Source: Streptomyces sp. NBC_00659 (lineage in GTDB: Bacteria; Actinomycetota; Actinomycetes; Streptomycetales; Streptomycetaceae). Taken from it: a DNA stretch of 64,000 bases. Below the pieces are notes generated by a model. The model ran no database searches and was not told the DNA's origin. It saw nothing but the letters and a program-made list of their open reading frames with translations. Below are positions 54,724-62,097 of this stretch, one piece after another. The stretch lies in assembly GCF_036226925.1 (NCBI RefSeq), contig NZ_CP109031.1, positions 3,596,001 through 3,660,000 of the forward strand, read 5' to 3'. How positions within the stretch are numbered: position 1 is the first letter of the stretch; each line of letters starts with the position of its first letter. Position numbers and translations under genes: made by a program.

Positions 54724-54755
54724 GTCTAGAGCCCTAGACTCCTGGGTGCGTCTAG
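54724..54755. promoter_or_regulatory. GTCTAG-AGCC-CTAGAC palindrome plus extra GTCTAG
   Basis: A perfect inverted repeat at 54724-54739 and a further half-site GTCTAG at 54750-54755, which overlaps the TAGGAGG ribosome site of the next gene (start 54767). A protein bound here would block transcription or translation initiation. Confidence 0.65.
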
Positions 54756-54766
54756 GAGGTGTGGGC

Positions 54767-55618
54767 ATGTCGAACGAGTTGCAGCGGATCGCGGCGATCG
54801 ATGATCCGTACTTGCTGCTGCGTGAGGTCACGACCAGGTTGGCCGACGCGCAGCAGGAAGTTACGGAACTCGCTCGGCTGCGTCGGCGCGTGGTCCAGGA
54901 CCTGCACGCGCAGGGGCTGTCGTATGCGCAGATCGCCGAAAAGGCAGGTCTGAGCCGCGGGCGGATTCACCAGATCCGGCACACCGGGCCTGCACCGGAG
55001 GGCGCCTTCCTGGGCGCGGGCGCCGTCACTGTCGTCACTCCGTTGCGGTGGGACGGCGAGAAGAAGCGGCCGGTCGTCGCCATGGCCGACATGAACTCCG
55101 GGAAGAGGCTCGAAGAGCTGGCCAAGTCCTACGGGCTCGATGTCAGCTCCGGGCACGTACAGGTCGGCGGTGAAGTCGACCTCAACCGTGACGGCCTGGT
55201 CGTCGTCTGCGGGCCGGGCATGTCCGAGGCCATGAGCGACTTGTACGCCCAGGACCCCGTCCTTGCCTGGGAGCATCCGGACAGTGAGCCGTGGGCCCTG
55301 GTGGACCGTCGTACCGGCACGTCGTACGGCGCCGGAGCGGACACCGAGCCATACCGCCCACATGACGTCGGATATCTCGGCCGACTGCCCCGTCCCGACG
55401 GGAAGGGCTCGGTGCTCGCCATCGCCGGCATCCACACCGCGGGCTCCCTCGGCGTCGTCCATCTACTCACCTCCGACCTCAACACGCTCTGGGGGCAGGT
55501 CGGCGAGCGACACTTCTCCACGCTGGTGAGCGTCGACTACGACCCCGAGACCGACGAGCCGCGGTCCGTCGAACTGCTCTGTCCCCTCTACCTGCACGAC
55601 GAGGGGGCGACGGCGTGA
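54767..55618 (+). CDS. Helix-turn-helix protein with a C-terminal sensor-like domain
   Basis: 283 residues from ATG 54767 (MSNELQRIAAIDDPYLLLRE) after GGAGG. The DNA-binding part, GLSYAQIAEKAGLSRGRIHQI (~60-80), is close to a sigma-70 region 4-like HTH. The C-terminal ~190 residues (LVVVCGPGMSEAMSDLYAQD, WALVDRRTGTSYGAGAD, GIHTAGSLGVVHLLTSDL) form an alpha/beta domain I cannot name. The gene is coupled to the PP2C-like gene (GTGA overlap at 55615). Confidence 0.8.
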   Translation: MSNELQRIAAIDDPYLLLREVTTRLADAQQEVTELARLRRRVVQDLHAQGLSYAQIAEKAGLSRGRIHQIRHTGPAPEGAFLGAGAVTVVTPLRWDGEKKRPVVAMADMNSGKRLEELAKSYGLDVSSGHVQVGGEVDLNRDGLVVVCGPGMSEAMSDLYAQDPVLAWEHPDSEPWALVDRRTGTSYGAGADTEPYRPHDVGYLGRLPRPDGKGSVLAIAGIHTAGSLGVVHLLTSDLNTLWGQVGERHFSTLVSVDYDPETDEPRSVELLCPLYLHDEGATA

Positions 55619-56436
55619 AGGTCCTCCTCGGCTCGCAGCCGGCCGGACCGTCGCGGGAGAACGAGGATTTCGCCGCCGCCGTTCCCGGTGCAGCCGTCCT
55701 CCTCGACGGGGCCGGTGTGGCTGGGGCAGAGACCGGATGCACGCACGGCATCGCGTGGTTCTCCGCGACCCTGGGCGGCCTTCTGCTGAGCGCCATCACC
55801 ACGCAATCCGCCCGGCCGCTCTCCGAGTGCCTGGCCGACTCGATCCGGGCCGTTCGCTCCCTGCACGGGGACACCTGCGACCTGGCCCACCGGGCCAGCC
55901 CGACCAGTACGGTCGTCGCCGTCCGGGCCAGTGCGGGAGTTCTGGAATACCTCGTACTGGGTGACTCGACGCTTCTCCTCGCCGACCTGGACGGGAAAGC
56001 GACCGCCGTCACGGACCAACGGTTGGACGAGGTGGGCAAGCGTCTTCGCGCGCCGGTCGACGCGCTGTCCACCGGTTCACCTGAACACGTGGCCGCCCTG
56101 GCGGAGTACCGCGACGCCCTGACGAGACTGCGGAATCAGCCGGACGGTTTCTGGATCGCCGGGCCTGACCCGCTGGCGGCCGAGCACGCCTTCACCGGGA
56201 CGGCGCCAGTGGAGTCACTGACCTCGGTGACGCTGCTGAGTGATGGCGCGACGCGACTCGTCGACCTCTTCGAACTCGCCACCTGGCACGACACGTTGGC
56301 AGATGTCGGGTCAGTCGGGCCCGATGGGCTGATCCGCCGTGTGCGGGAGGCAGAGGCGGGCGACCCGGACGGGCGGCGTTGGCCGCGAGGCAAGGCGCAG
56401 GATGACGCGACGGTCCTGCATTGGGTTCTGTCGTAA
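55615..56436 (+). CDS. PP2C-like (PPM-type) phosphatase domain protein
   Basis: 273 residues, start GTG 55615 overlapping the previous stop. The PP2C motifs are present in reduced form: SRENEDFAAAVPGAAVLLDGAG at the N-terminus (N-E-D and D-G metal sites), VLGDSTLLLADLDG, LLSDGATRLVDLF, and KAQDDATVLHWVL at the end. Streptomycete mobile elements often carry such short PPM proteins. It completes a trio with the RsbW-like ATPase and the HTH protein. Confidence 0.82.
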   Translation: MKVLLGSQPAGPSRENEDFAAAVPGAAVLLDGAGVAGAETGCTHGIAWFSATLGGLLLSAITTQSARPLSECLADSIRAVRSLHGDTCDLAHRASPTSTVVAVRASAGVLEYLVLGDSTLLLADLDGKATAVTDQRLDEVGKRLRAPVDALSTGSPEHVAALAEYRDALTRLRNQPDGFWIAGPDPLAAEHAFTGTAPVESLTSVTLLSDGATRLVDLFELATWHDTLADVGSVGPDGLIRRVREAEAGDPDGRRWPRGKAQDDATVLHWVLS

Positions 56437-56477
56437 CGCCGCTTCCCATGGGTGAATGTGTGACGTCGAGGTGCGGT

Positions 56478-56972
56478 TCAACGTGGGAACGATGCCTCTT
56501 CGCCGACGGAGGCGAGGAGTTCGAACGGGAACTCTGTGTCGACCTGCCCGATCATCAGCCCGAGCCAGCGGTCGGTGGACGGTATCCGCCACGCCAGCAT
56601 GCTGACGGCGAGACCGCACAAGGAGAACAAAGGCTCGGGAACGGGCTCGGTGTCGGGATAGTCAGGGTCGTCGAGTCCGAGGTACGGCCATAGATCGACC
56701 GTGGTCGGATCTCCCCAACGCTTGCTCAGAACGGCAGCCACTGCGGTGAGCTCGACCTCCAGTTCCTGCAGCGCCGCCTCGCTGTCGCCGGGGGTGCGAT
56801 CCCCCCAGAAATCCTGGGTCGCCCGCAGGATGGCTATGTGGAAGCCGGCCCCGCCCCAGCCGAGTTCCGTCTTCATGTCCCCCTTCCCCTCGGGGAACGG
56901 CTGGGTGATCAGAGTGTCGATGATCGACAACTGTTCACGAGTGGAGCCTGCGGGCTGGTTCTGAAGCGGCAT
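56478..56972 (-). CDS. Hypothetical protein
   Basis: 164 residues from ATG 56972 (MPLQNQPAGSTREQLS); a longer version from 57083 would extend into the promoter of the next gene. Soluble, acidic, with FHIAILRATQDFWGDRTPGD, EALQELEVELTAVAAVLSKRWG, and RWLGLMIGQVDTEFPFELLA. No family recognised. A TACACT box lies 8 bp upstream of the start, suggesting a leaderless or nearly leaderless message. It is divergent from the transfer operon. Confidence 0.65.
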   Translation of the reverse strand: MPLQNQPAGSTREQLSIIDTLITQPFPEGKGDMKTELGWGGAGFHIAILRATQDFWGDRTPGDSEAALQELEVELTAVAAVLSKRWGDPTTVDLWPYLGLDDPDYPDTEPVPEPLFSLCGLAVSMLAWRIPSTDRWLGLMIGQVDTEFPFELLASVGEEASFPR

Positions 56973-57070
56973 GGGGCTGGAGTGTAGGGCTGGCGGCGCA
57001 GGGGGTGTCGTTCTGTAGTCACTCGCCGATCCGGTCGGCGCCTCGATGATGCGCTCCGACACTTCGTATA

Positions 57071-57162
57071 CCCCCCTAGACAATTGACGGGGTGTCGGCC
57101 TACAGTTGCCGTCAACCCCCCTAGACAGTCAGGGAGGCCCCCCCTTGCGTTGTCTAGGGGGG
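57071..57162. promoter_or_regulatory. Three 12-bp CCCCCCTAGACA sites before the transfer operon
   Basis: Two direct copies at 57071-57082 and 57116-57127 and one inverted copy at 57151-57162 (TGTCTAGGGGGG) are all perfect. They share the CTAGAC core with the palindromes at 54163, 54724 and 60456. The last copy lies 58 bp before the first gene of the operon. A TTGACG (57085-57090) is nearby, so these are probably repressor sites of the transfer operon. Confidence 0.75.
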
Positions 57163-57219
57163 TATCCAGCCGAGATGGCGCCGAAAAAGCGGCGTCACCG
57201 ACTCAGTGAGGTCAACAGA

Positions 57220-57567
57220 ATGCGTGTCATCCCCGTGGATACTTCGGCCGCGACGCTGCTCGTCACCAAGCTGCCCGAGGTGAAGGTGAAGGACCGGCAG
57301 ACGGGCGAGATCGCCGTGGACCCGGTGACCAACGACCGGTTGATGGTGCTGGAGGTGGTGTTCATCGCCCAGGGCGGCTCGGACATGGTCAAGGTGACCG
57401 TGCCGGCCAAGGGTGTCGGCGAGGGCCTGGTCATGGGTACGCCGGTGATCCTTTCCGGCTTGGTCGCACGGCCGTGGGAGAGCGAGTTCGGCGGTCGTGC
57501 CCGGCACGGGATCGCCTACCGGGCCGATGCCGTCATGGCCAACGTCCCCGCCTCGGTGCAGGGCTGA
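57220..57567 (+). CDS. Small conserved protein preceding TraB in AICEs
   Basis: 115 residues. ATG 57220 (MRVIPVDTSAATLLVTKLPE) after GTGAGG is preferred; an ATG at 57175 is possible. The protein is beta-rich (DRLMVLEVVFIAQGGSDMVKVTV, GTPVILSGLVARPWESEFGG, HGIAYRADAVMANV), with the look of a small OB-fold. Proteins of this type regularly precede the FtsK/SpoIIIE transfer gene in Streptomyces integrative elements. Exact role unknown; a single-strand or transfer accessory role would fit. Confidence 0.8.
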   Translation: MRVIPVDTSAATLLVTKLPEVKVKDRQTGEIAVDPVTNDRLMVLEVVFIAQGGSDMVKVTVPAKGVGEGLVMGTPVILSGLVARPWESEFGGRARHGIAYRADAVMANVPASVQG

Positions 57568-57572
57568 GCGTC

Positions 57573-58940
57573 GTGACCGACTCCGTGTGGACGCTGCTCT
57601 TAGGGCTGGTGGCCCTGGCCGTGATCTTGCAGGTGCTGCGGCACCGCTTGCCGGTCGTCTTCTGGTGGCTCATCGGCTATCCGGTCATCGCGCTGCGCGT
57701 GCTCGCCACCTATCGCGCCACCATGGACGCGTGCGGTCTGACCGTTCCGGCTTCGGCTGTACGGCGAGCGACTGCTCGGATGATGGGGCGGGAGGCGGCG
57801 CCCGTTCCGCCGCGCCGGTCGCTTCCCCTGCCCACGGGTTCGGGGCTCGTGATGCGACTGCGCATGGCGACCGGACAGGCTCCGGAGGACTTCGCGGCCT
57901 CCGCCGACCGGTTGCGCCACGCTTGGGCGGCACACGCTGTCCACATCCGCCCGACCAAGCCGGGGCGCCTCGAACTGCGGCTCATCGGCTGGGACGTACT
58001 GGCGAACGTGCGTCCCGCCCGGCGCCGGCTCTCTGGCGGACCGCTGACTCTGCCTCTCGCCCTGCGGGACGACGGGAGTTGGCACGTGCGGGACTTCCGA
58101 ACGGTGCCGCACGAACTGATCCTCGGTGCCACTCAGTCGGGCAAGTCCGTCTACCTGCGCAACCTGCTGTGCGGTCTGGCCCGGCAACGGGTCGTCCTCG
58201 TCGGCATCGACTGCAAGTGGGGCGTCGAACTGGCGCCGTTCGCGCCCCGGTTGTCCGCGCTCGCCGATACCTCGGACCGTGCGAACGAACTCCTGGACGT
58301 CCTCCTGGAGGAGATGGAGGAGCGGTTCCGGCTGATCGGCGTCACCTCCGGAGCGGGCCCGGACGCCGTGCTCACCTCCGACGTGTGGGGCCTACCCGAC
58401 GCGGTGAGGCCCGTGCCGGTCGTGGTCGTCGTCGACGAAGTTGCGGAACTCTTCCTCGCCGCGAGCCGCGATGACGAGAAGCGCCGGGACGCCATGGTTA
58501 CCAAGCTGATCCGCATCGCCCAGCTCGGCCGCGCCGCGGGCATCTATCTGGAGGTGTGCGGACAGCGCTTCGGATCCGAACTCGGTAAGGGCGCCACCAT
58601 GCTGCGGGCCCAGCTCACCGGCCGCGTCTGCCACCGGGTCAACGACGAGTCCTCCGCCAACATGGCCCTTGCCGACATCTCCCCGGAAGCCGCGCTCGCC
58701 GCGACCGGCATTCCCGCCGACCGGCCCGGTGTGGCCGTCGTCGGCGACTCCTCGGGCGGCTGGTCCCGCGCCCGCTCACCGCACCTCACGCTGGACGACG
58801 CCGCGGCCGTCTGCCGAGCCACCGCGGACCTGGTCCCGGCCCTGCCTCGCCTTGCTGCCTTCCGGAGGGCCGTTGCTCCGCAGGCCGTGGAGAAGCCCAC
58901 GCCCTCCACCGCTACCGCCCCGCGCCCGGTGACCGAGTAG
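57573..58940 (+). CDS. traB: TraB-type FtsK/SpoIIIE DNA translocase (conjugal transfer)
   Basis: 455 residues from GTG 57573. Two membrane helices lie at the N-terminus (WTLLLGLVALAVILQVL; FWWLIGYPVIALRVLATY). The ATPase has Walker A LGATQSGKSVYLRN and Walker B VVVVVDEVAELFL, then IAQLGRAAGIYLEVCGQR, typical of the FtsK motor. In Streptomyces this single protein carries double-stranded DNA between mycelial cells. It is the central transfer gene of the element. Confidence 0.92.
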   Translation: MTDSVWTLLLGLVALAVILQVLRHRLPVVFWWLIGYPVIALRVLATYRATMDACGLTVPASAVRRATARMMGREAAPVPPRRSLPLPTGSGLVMRLRMATGQAPEDFAASADRLRHAWAAHAVHIRPTKPGRLELRLIGWDVLANVRPARRRLSGGPLTLPLALRDDGSWHVRDFRTVPHELILGATQSGKSVYLRNLLCGLARQRVVLVGIDCKWGVELAPFAPRLSALADTSDRANELLDVLLEEMEERFRLIGVTSGAGPDAVLTSDVWGLPDAVRPVPVVVVVDEVAELFLAASRDDEKRRDAMVTKLIRIAQLGRAAGIYLEVCGQRFGSELGKGATMLRAQLTGRVCHRVNDESSANMALADISPEAALAATGIPADRPGVAVVGDSSGGWSRARSPHLTLDDAAAVCRATADLVPALPRLAAFRRAVAPQAVEKPTPSTATAPRPVTE

Positions 58941-59024
58941 CAGCACCGCTTCCCCGGTCGGCGTGACCGCCTCGCGCCGCGTCCCTACCCCTCCCATGCC
59001 TCGAACCGGAAGGAGTCCGTGCCG

Positions 59025-59726
59025 ATGCGAGCCTTCCCGGCCCGTGTAGACGCCGTGATCATCCAAGCCGTCATCGCAGGCGCCCTGTCCTTCTCCCACC
59101 TGCACGACCTGGCCGAAGCGGCCGGACAGGGCGGCTGGAAGGCGTGGGCCTACCCCGTCTCCGTCGACCTGCTTCTCGTCGCTGCCTGGCGGCGGATGCG
59201 CGAACAGCAACGTGCCGGGCTCCCGGCCGGTGGGCCTCGGCTGTGGTTCCTGGTCGCCCTCGCGGCGTCCCTCGGCGCGAACATCGCCACCGCCGGACTC
59301 CTCGACCTGGATCACGTCCCCGCCCTGCTCCGCGTGGTCGTCGCGGGCTGGCCGGCGGTGGCCTTCTTCGGCGGCACGCTGCTGGCCCACACGCCCCGCA
59401 CCTCGGACGGCGCCGACCGTAGTGCGTCGACTGGGTCCGAGGTGGGGGAGTCGATGCCGCTCGTCCCCACTCCTGCGATCGTCGAACCGACAGTCAGCGG
59501 CCGGGCAGAGCCCGACCCCATTCCGGTCCTGGAGCCCGCGGCCGACTTGGGCCCGGCACCGGTGCCCGCCTCGACCGTCCACCTTCCGCCCGCCCTCGTC
59601 GACCGTGCCCAAGCGCTCGCCCGAGAGCTCCACTCTCGTACCGGCGAACCTGCCGACCCCGACACCGTCCGTGCCCGGCTCGGCCTGCCCGCGTCCATGA
59701 CGCCAGCCGTCGCCGCGCACCTCTGA
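59025..59726 (+). CDS. DUF2637 domain membrane protein (SpdB-like spread protein)
   Basis: 233 residues, ATG 59025 ten bases after GGAAGGAG (GTG 59019 is an alternative). The DUF2637 region has helices VIIQAVIAGALSFSHLHDLAEAA, WAYPVSVDLLLVAAW, LWFLVALAASLGANIATAG and VVVAGWPAVAFFGGTLLAH. A soluble C-terminal part ends with LARELHSRTGEPADPDTVRARLGLP, a DNA-binding-like tail. Proteins of this kind help spread the element within the mycelium after TraB-mediated transfer. Confidence 0.85.
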   Translation: MRAFPARVDAVIIQAVIAGALSFSHLHDLAEAAGQGGWKAWAYPVSVDLLLVAAWRRMREQQRAGLPAGGPRLWFLVALAASLGANIATAGLLDLDHVPALLRVVVAGWPAVAFFGGTLLAHTPRTSDGADRSASTGSEVGESMPLVPTPAIVEPTVSGRAEPDPIPVLEPAADLGPAPVPASTVHLPPALVDRAQALARELHSRTGEPADPDTVRARLGLPASMTPAVAAHL

Positions 59727-59743
59727 CCAGGGAGACGCCCGCC

Positions 59744-59923
59744 ATGACCCCGCGCTTCCGAGACGTCCGCCGCATCGGCCCCGTACAGGTCGCCTCGTAC
59801 CTCTCCCGAGGCCGTACGCGACACGTCGCCGCCTGCGCGGCCCCGCGCTGTGACTTCTCCGCCGAGTACGACAGCCGCGCCGCCGCCGAACTCGCCGCCC
59901 GCATCCACCGCTGCCGCGCCTGA
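59744..59923 (+). CDS. Small mobile-element transfer protein (SpdA-like)
   Basis: 59 residues (MTPRFRDVRRIGPVQVASYL..., ends AARIHRCRA). ATG 59744 is preceded by AGGGAG. It contains two cysteine pairs (CAAPRCDFSAEYDS and HRC), giving it the look of a small zinc-binding protein. Short proteins with the same RIGPVQVA and CDFSAEYDSRAAAELAAR pattern sit between TraB/SpdB and SpdD genes of many Streptomyces elements. Confidence 0.8.
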   Translation: MTPRFRDVRRIGPVQVASYLSRGRTRHVAACAAPRCDFSAEYDSRAAAELAARIHRCRA

Positions 59924-59938
59924 CAGGAGACGACAGAC

Positions 59939-60094
59939 ATGCACGTCCCGCTCTGGCTCGCCCTCCTCGCCGTCGGGGCCCTCGGCGTCCGGCTCGCCCG
60001 CCCACCGTGGTGGCTGGTCGTCGTGCTCCTCCTAGGCGGCTACCTCGCCGCCGGGAGCTTCCTCGCCCCCGCCATCGACCCCGCCCTCAAGTAG
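59939..60094 (+). CDS. Tiny membrane protein of the spread operon
   Basis: 51 residues, ATG 59939 after ACAGGAGACG. Almost wholly hydrophobic: two short helices (LWLALLAVGALGVRLA and WWLVVVLLLGGYLAAGSFL), then a PAIDPALK tail. Found at the same place in related elements; role unknown, likely part of the spread apparatus. Confidence 0.7.
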   Translation: MHVPLWLALLAVGALGVRLARPPWWLVVVLLLGGYLAAGSFLAPAIDPALK

Positions 60095-60118
60095 CCCGTA
60101 CAGAAGGGAGTCCGTTCC

Positions 60119-60421
60119 ATGTTCAAGCCCAAGTACCCGCCCATGGAAACCGCCCCGGTACCCGCCGCGCCGCGCTCGACCGTCCACAGTCCGGTTCCCC
60201 TCCAGCATGCTGCGCCTGCTCCTACGGAGGTGGCTTCGAACCGTTCTGCCGTGCAGCTCACCCCGGGAAGCGCACTGACCCTCGTCGTGGGCGGCTCCGC
60301 CGTCGTCCTGGTCATGGGGGCCGTCCTGGTCTCCATGCTCCTCGCCGTCGCGATCACCGCCGCTTCCGTAGCCGTCTGCGCCGTCACCGTCCGCTCGATC
60401 CTCAAAAGCGACCGCCGCTGA
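60119..60421 (+). CDS. SpdD-like spread protein
   Basis: 100 residues, ATG 60119 after GAAGGGAG. A Pro-rich N-terminus (KPKYPPMETAPVPAAPRST) is followed by one long hydrophobic region (LVVGGSAVVLVMGAVLVSM and LLAVAITAASVAVCAVTV), which can form two helices, and a basic end (RSILKSDRR). The pattern is that of SpdD-family proteins of Streptomyces plasmids. It is the last gene of the transfer/spread operon. Confidence 0.8.
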   Translation: MFKPKYPPMETAPVPAAPRSTVHSPVPLQHAAPAPTEVASNRSAVQLTPGSALTLVVGGSAVVLVMGAVLVSMLLAVAITAASVAVCAVTVRSILKSDRR

Positions 60422-60455
60422 CATCACTTCATCCGCACCCTGGCTTACCCATGGC

Positions 60456-60471
60456 GTCTAGCCCCCTGGAC
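60456..60471. promoter_or_regulatory. Degenerate GTCTAG-CCCC-CTGGAC palindrome before repSA
   Basis: One mismatch from the perfect form at 54163 and 54724; it lies 48 bp before the repSA ATG, so replication may be under the same regulator as the signalling and transfer genes. Confidence 0.55.
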
Positions 60472-60518
60472 AAGCCAGGGGTCGTCTCGAACTTGTTCCC
60501 TCAAGGAGGAACTCGCAC

Positions 60519-61865
60519 ATGCGCCCCGAGGCTCCGACCGGAGCCGTCCGCCAACTGGCGGCCCTCGCCCAGCTCGGCGACCTGAGCAGCTACGCGCACC
60601 AGATCCAACGACTCGGCGGCTGCGAGCGACCCGTACGGATGGAAGGTCGCCGCCTGGACGTCCTCGCCACCACCGGCGAAATCGTCCGGGAGATCGCCGA
60701 CCACGACCTTCCCGCCGGACAACTCCTCATCCGCTGCAACAACCGCCGCGCAACCCGCTGCGCCGCCTGCGCCGAGGTCTACCGCAAGGACACCTTCCAC
60801 CTCGTCACAGCTGGCCTGAGCGGCGGCAAGGGCATCGGTTCCGCGGTCGCCCAACACCCCCGCGTCTTCGCCACCTTCACCGCACCGTCCTTCGGCCCCG
60901 TCCACAACCGGCCCGGTGGCGGCCGCTGCCGCTGCGGGCGCCTGCACGCGGACGGAGACGCCGAACTCGGCACCCCGCTGAACGTGGACCGCTACGACTA
61001 CCGCGCCGCCGTCCTGTGGAACGCCCACGCCGGTGCCTTATGGGCCCGCTTCGTCACGTACCTCCGTCAGCAGCTCGCGTCCCGCGCGGGCATCGGCCGC
61101 TCGGAGCTGCGCGACTGCCTCAAGGTGTCGTACGCCAAGGTCGCCGAGTACCAGCGACGGGGCGCCGTCCACTTCCACGCCGTGATCCGCCTCGACGGTC
61201 CGGACGGAGCCGAGGACACCCCGCCGGCCTGGGCCACCACCCAACTCCTCACCGACGCCATCCGCTCAGCCGCCGCCCTCGCCGAGACACCCGGCCCGGT
61301 CCTGGACGGCCGTGCCCACACCTTCCGCTTCGGCGAACAGCTCGACGTCCGCCCCATCCAGTCCGCCGACTTCACCGGCCCCACCAACCTGAGCAGCCGC
61401 GCCGTCGCCGCCTACATCGCCAAGTACGCGACCAAGGGCGCCGAAAGCGCGGGCACCCTGGACCGCCCCATCCGCAACCCCGTCACCGACCTCATCGGCA
61501 CCGAAGTCACCGACCACGCAAGGCAGATGATCCTCACCTGCTGGCGCCTCGGAGCCCTGCCCGAGCTCGAAGAACTGCGCCTGCGCAAGTGGGCCCACAT
61601 GCTCGGCTTCCGCGGCCACTTCTCCACCAAGTCCCGCGCCTACTCCGTCACCCTCGGCGCCCTCCGCCAGGAACGCGCCGACCACAACGAAGCACGCACC
61701 CGCGAACGCGCCGCCGAAGCGGGCCACCCGCTGCCCGACCCGGACACCGTCCTCGTCCTCTCCCACTGGCGCTTCGCCGGCACCGGCCTGACCGCCGCCG
61801 AAACCTGGCTCGCCACAGCACGACACCCCGCCCCCGGAACCGAAGGAGAACCCACACATGGCTAG
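60519..61865 (+). CDS. repSA: RepSA-type replication initiator (HUH/rolling-circle)
   Basis: 448 residues, ATG 60519 after AAGGAGG. Zinc-like Cys motifs at the N-terminus (RCNNRRATRCAACAEVY and GGRCRCGRLH) and the HUH-type motif AVHFHAVIRLDG in the middle are the features of pSAM2 RepSA-like initiators; the C-terminal catalytic tyrosine region lies around AYIAKYATKGAES. It should nick the element's double-strand origin after excision to make a circular, replicating form. Confidence 0.9.
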   Translation: MRPEAPTGAVRQLAALAQLGDLSSYAHQIQRLGGCERPVRMEGRRLDVLATTGEIVREIADHDLPAGQLLIRCNNRRATRCAACAEVYRKDTFHLVTAGLSGGKGIGSAVAQHPRVFATFTAPSFGPVHNRPGGGRCRCGRLHADGDAELGTPLNVDRYDYRAAVLWNAHAGALWARFVTYLRQQLASRAGIGRSELRDCLKVSYAKVAEYQRRGAVHFHAVIRLDGPDGAEDTPPAWATTQLLTDAIRSAAALAETPGPVLDGRAHTFRFGEQLDVRPIQSADFTGPTNLSSRAVAAYIAKYATKGAESAGTLDRPIRNPVTDLIGTEVTDHARQMILTCWRLGALPELEELRLRKWAHMLGFRGHFSTKSRAYSVTLGALRQERADHNEARTRERAAEAGHPLPDPDTVLVLSHWRFAGTGLTAAETWLATARHPAPGTEGEPTHG

Positions 61866-62097
61866 TAGGCGCCTCGCCGTCGCGGAACCCGTCGTCATTC
61901 CGCATGACCTGCCGGTGCGGTACCTGACTCCTGACGACCTGGTGGAGATGTTCGACCTCCCGAGCGTCGAAACGGTCTACCAGTGGCGCCGGAAGCGCAC
62001 CGGGCCCCGCGGCTTCCGGGTCGGTCGGCACCTGCGCTTCGACCCGGCTGACGTCCGCGCCTGGGTCGAGTCCCTCCGGGAAGGGGCGGCTGCCTGA
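61858..62097 (+). CDS. xis: Excisionase (MerR-like HTH_17)
   Basis: 79 residues, ATG 61858 overlapping the RepSA end by 8 bp. The small winged helix reads YLTPDDLVEMFDLPSVETVYQWRRK, then RGFRVGRHLRFDPADVRAWVE. This is the standard Xis of AICEs, which biases the integrase to excision. Its stop overlaps the integrase start. Confidence 0.9.
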   Translation: MASRRLAVAEPVVIPHDLPVRYLTPDDLVEMFDLPSVETVYQWRRKRTGPRGFRVGRHLRFDPADVRAWVESLREGAAA

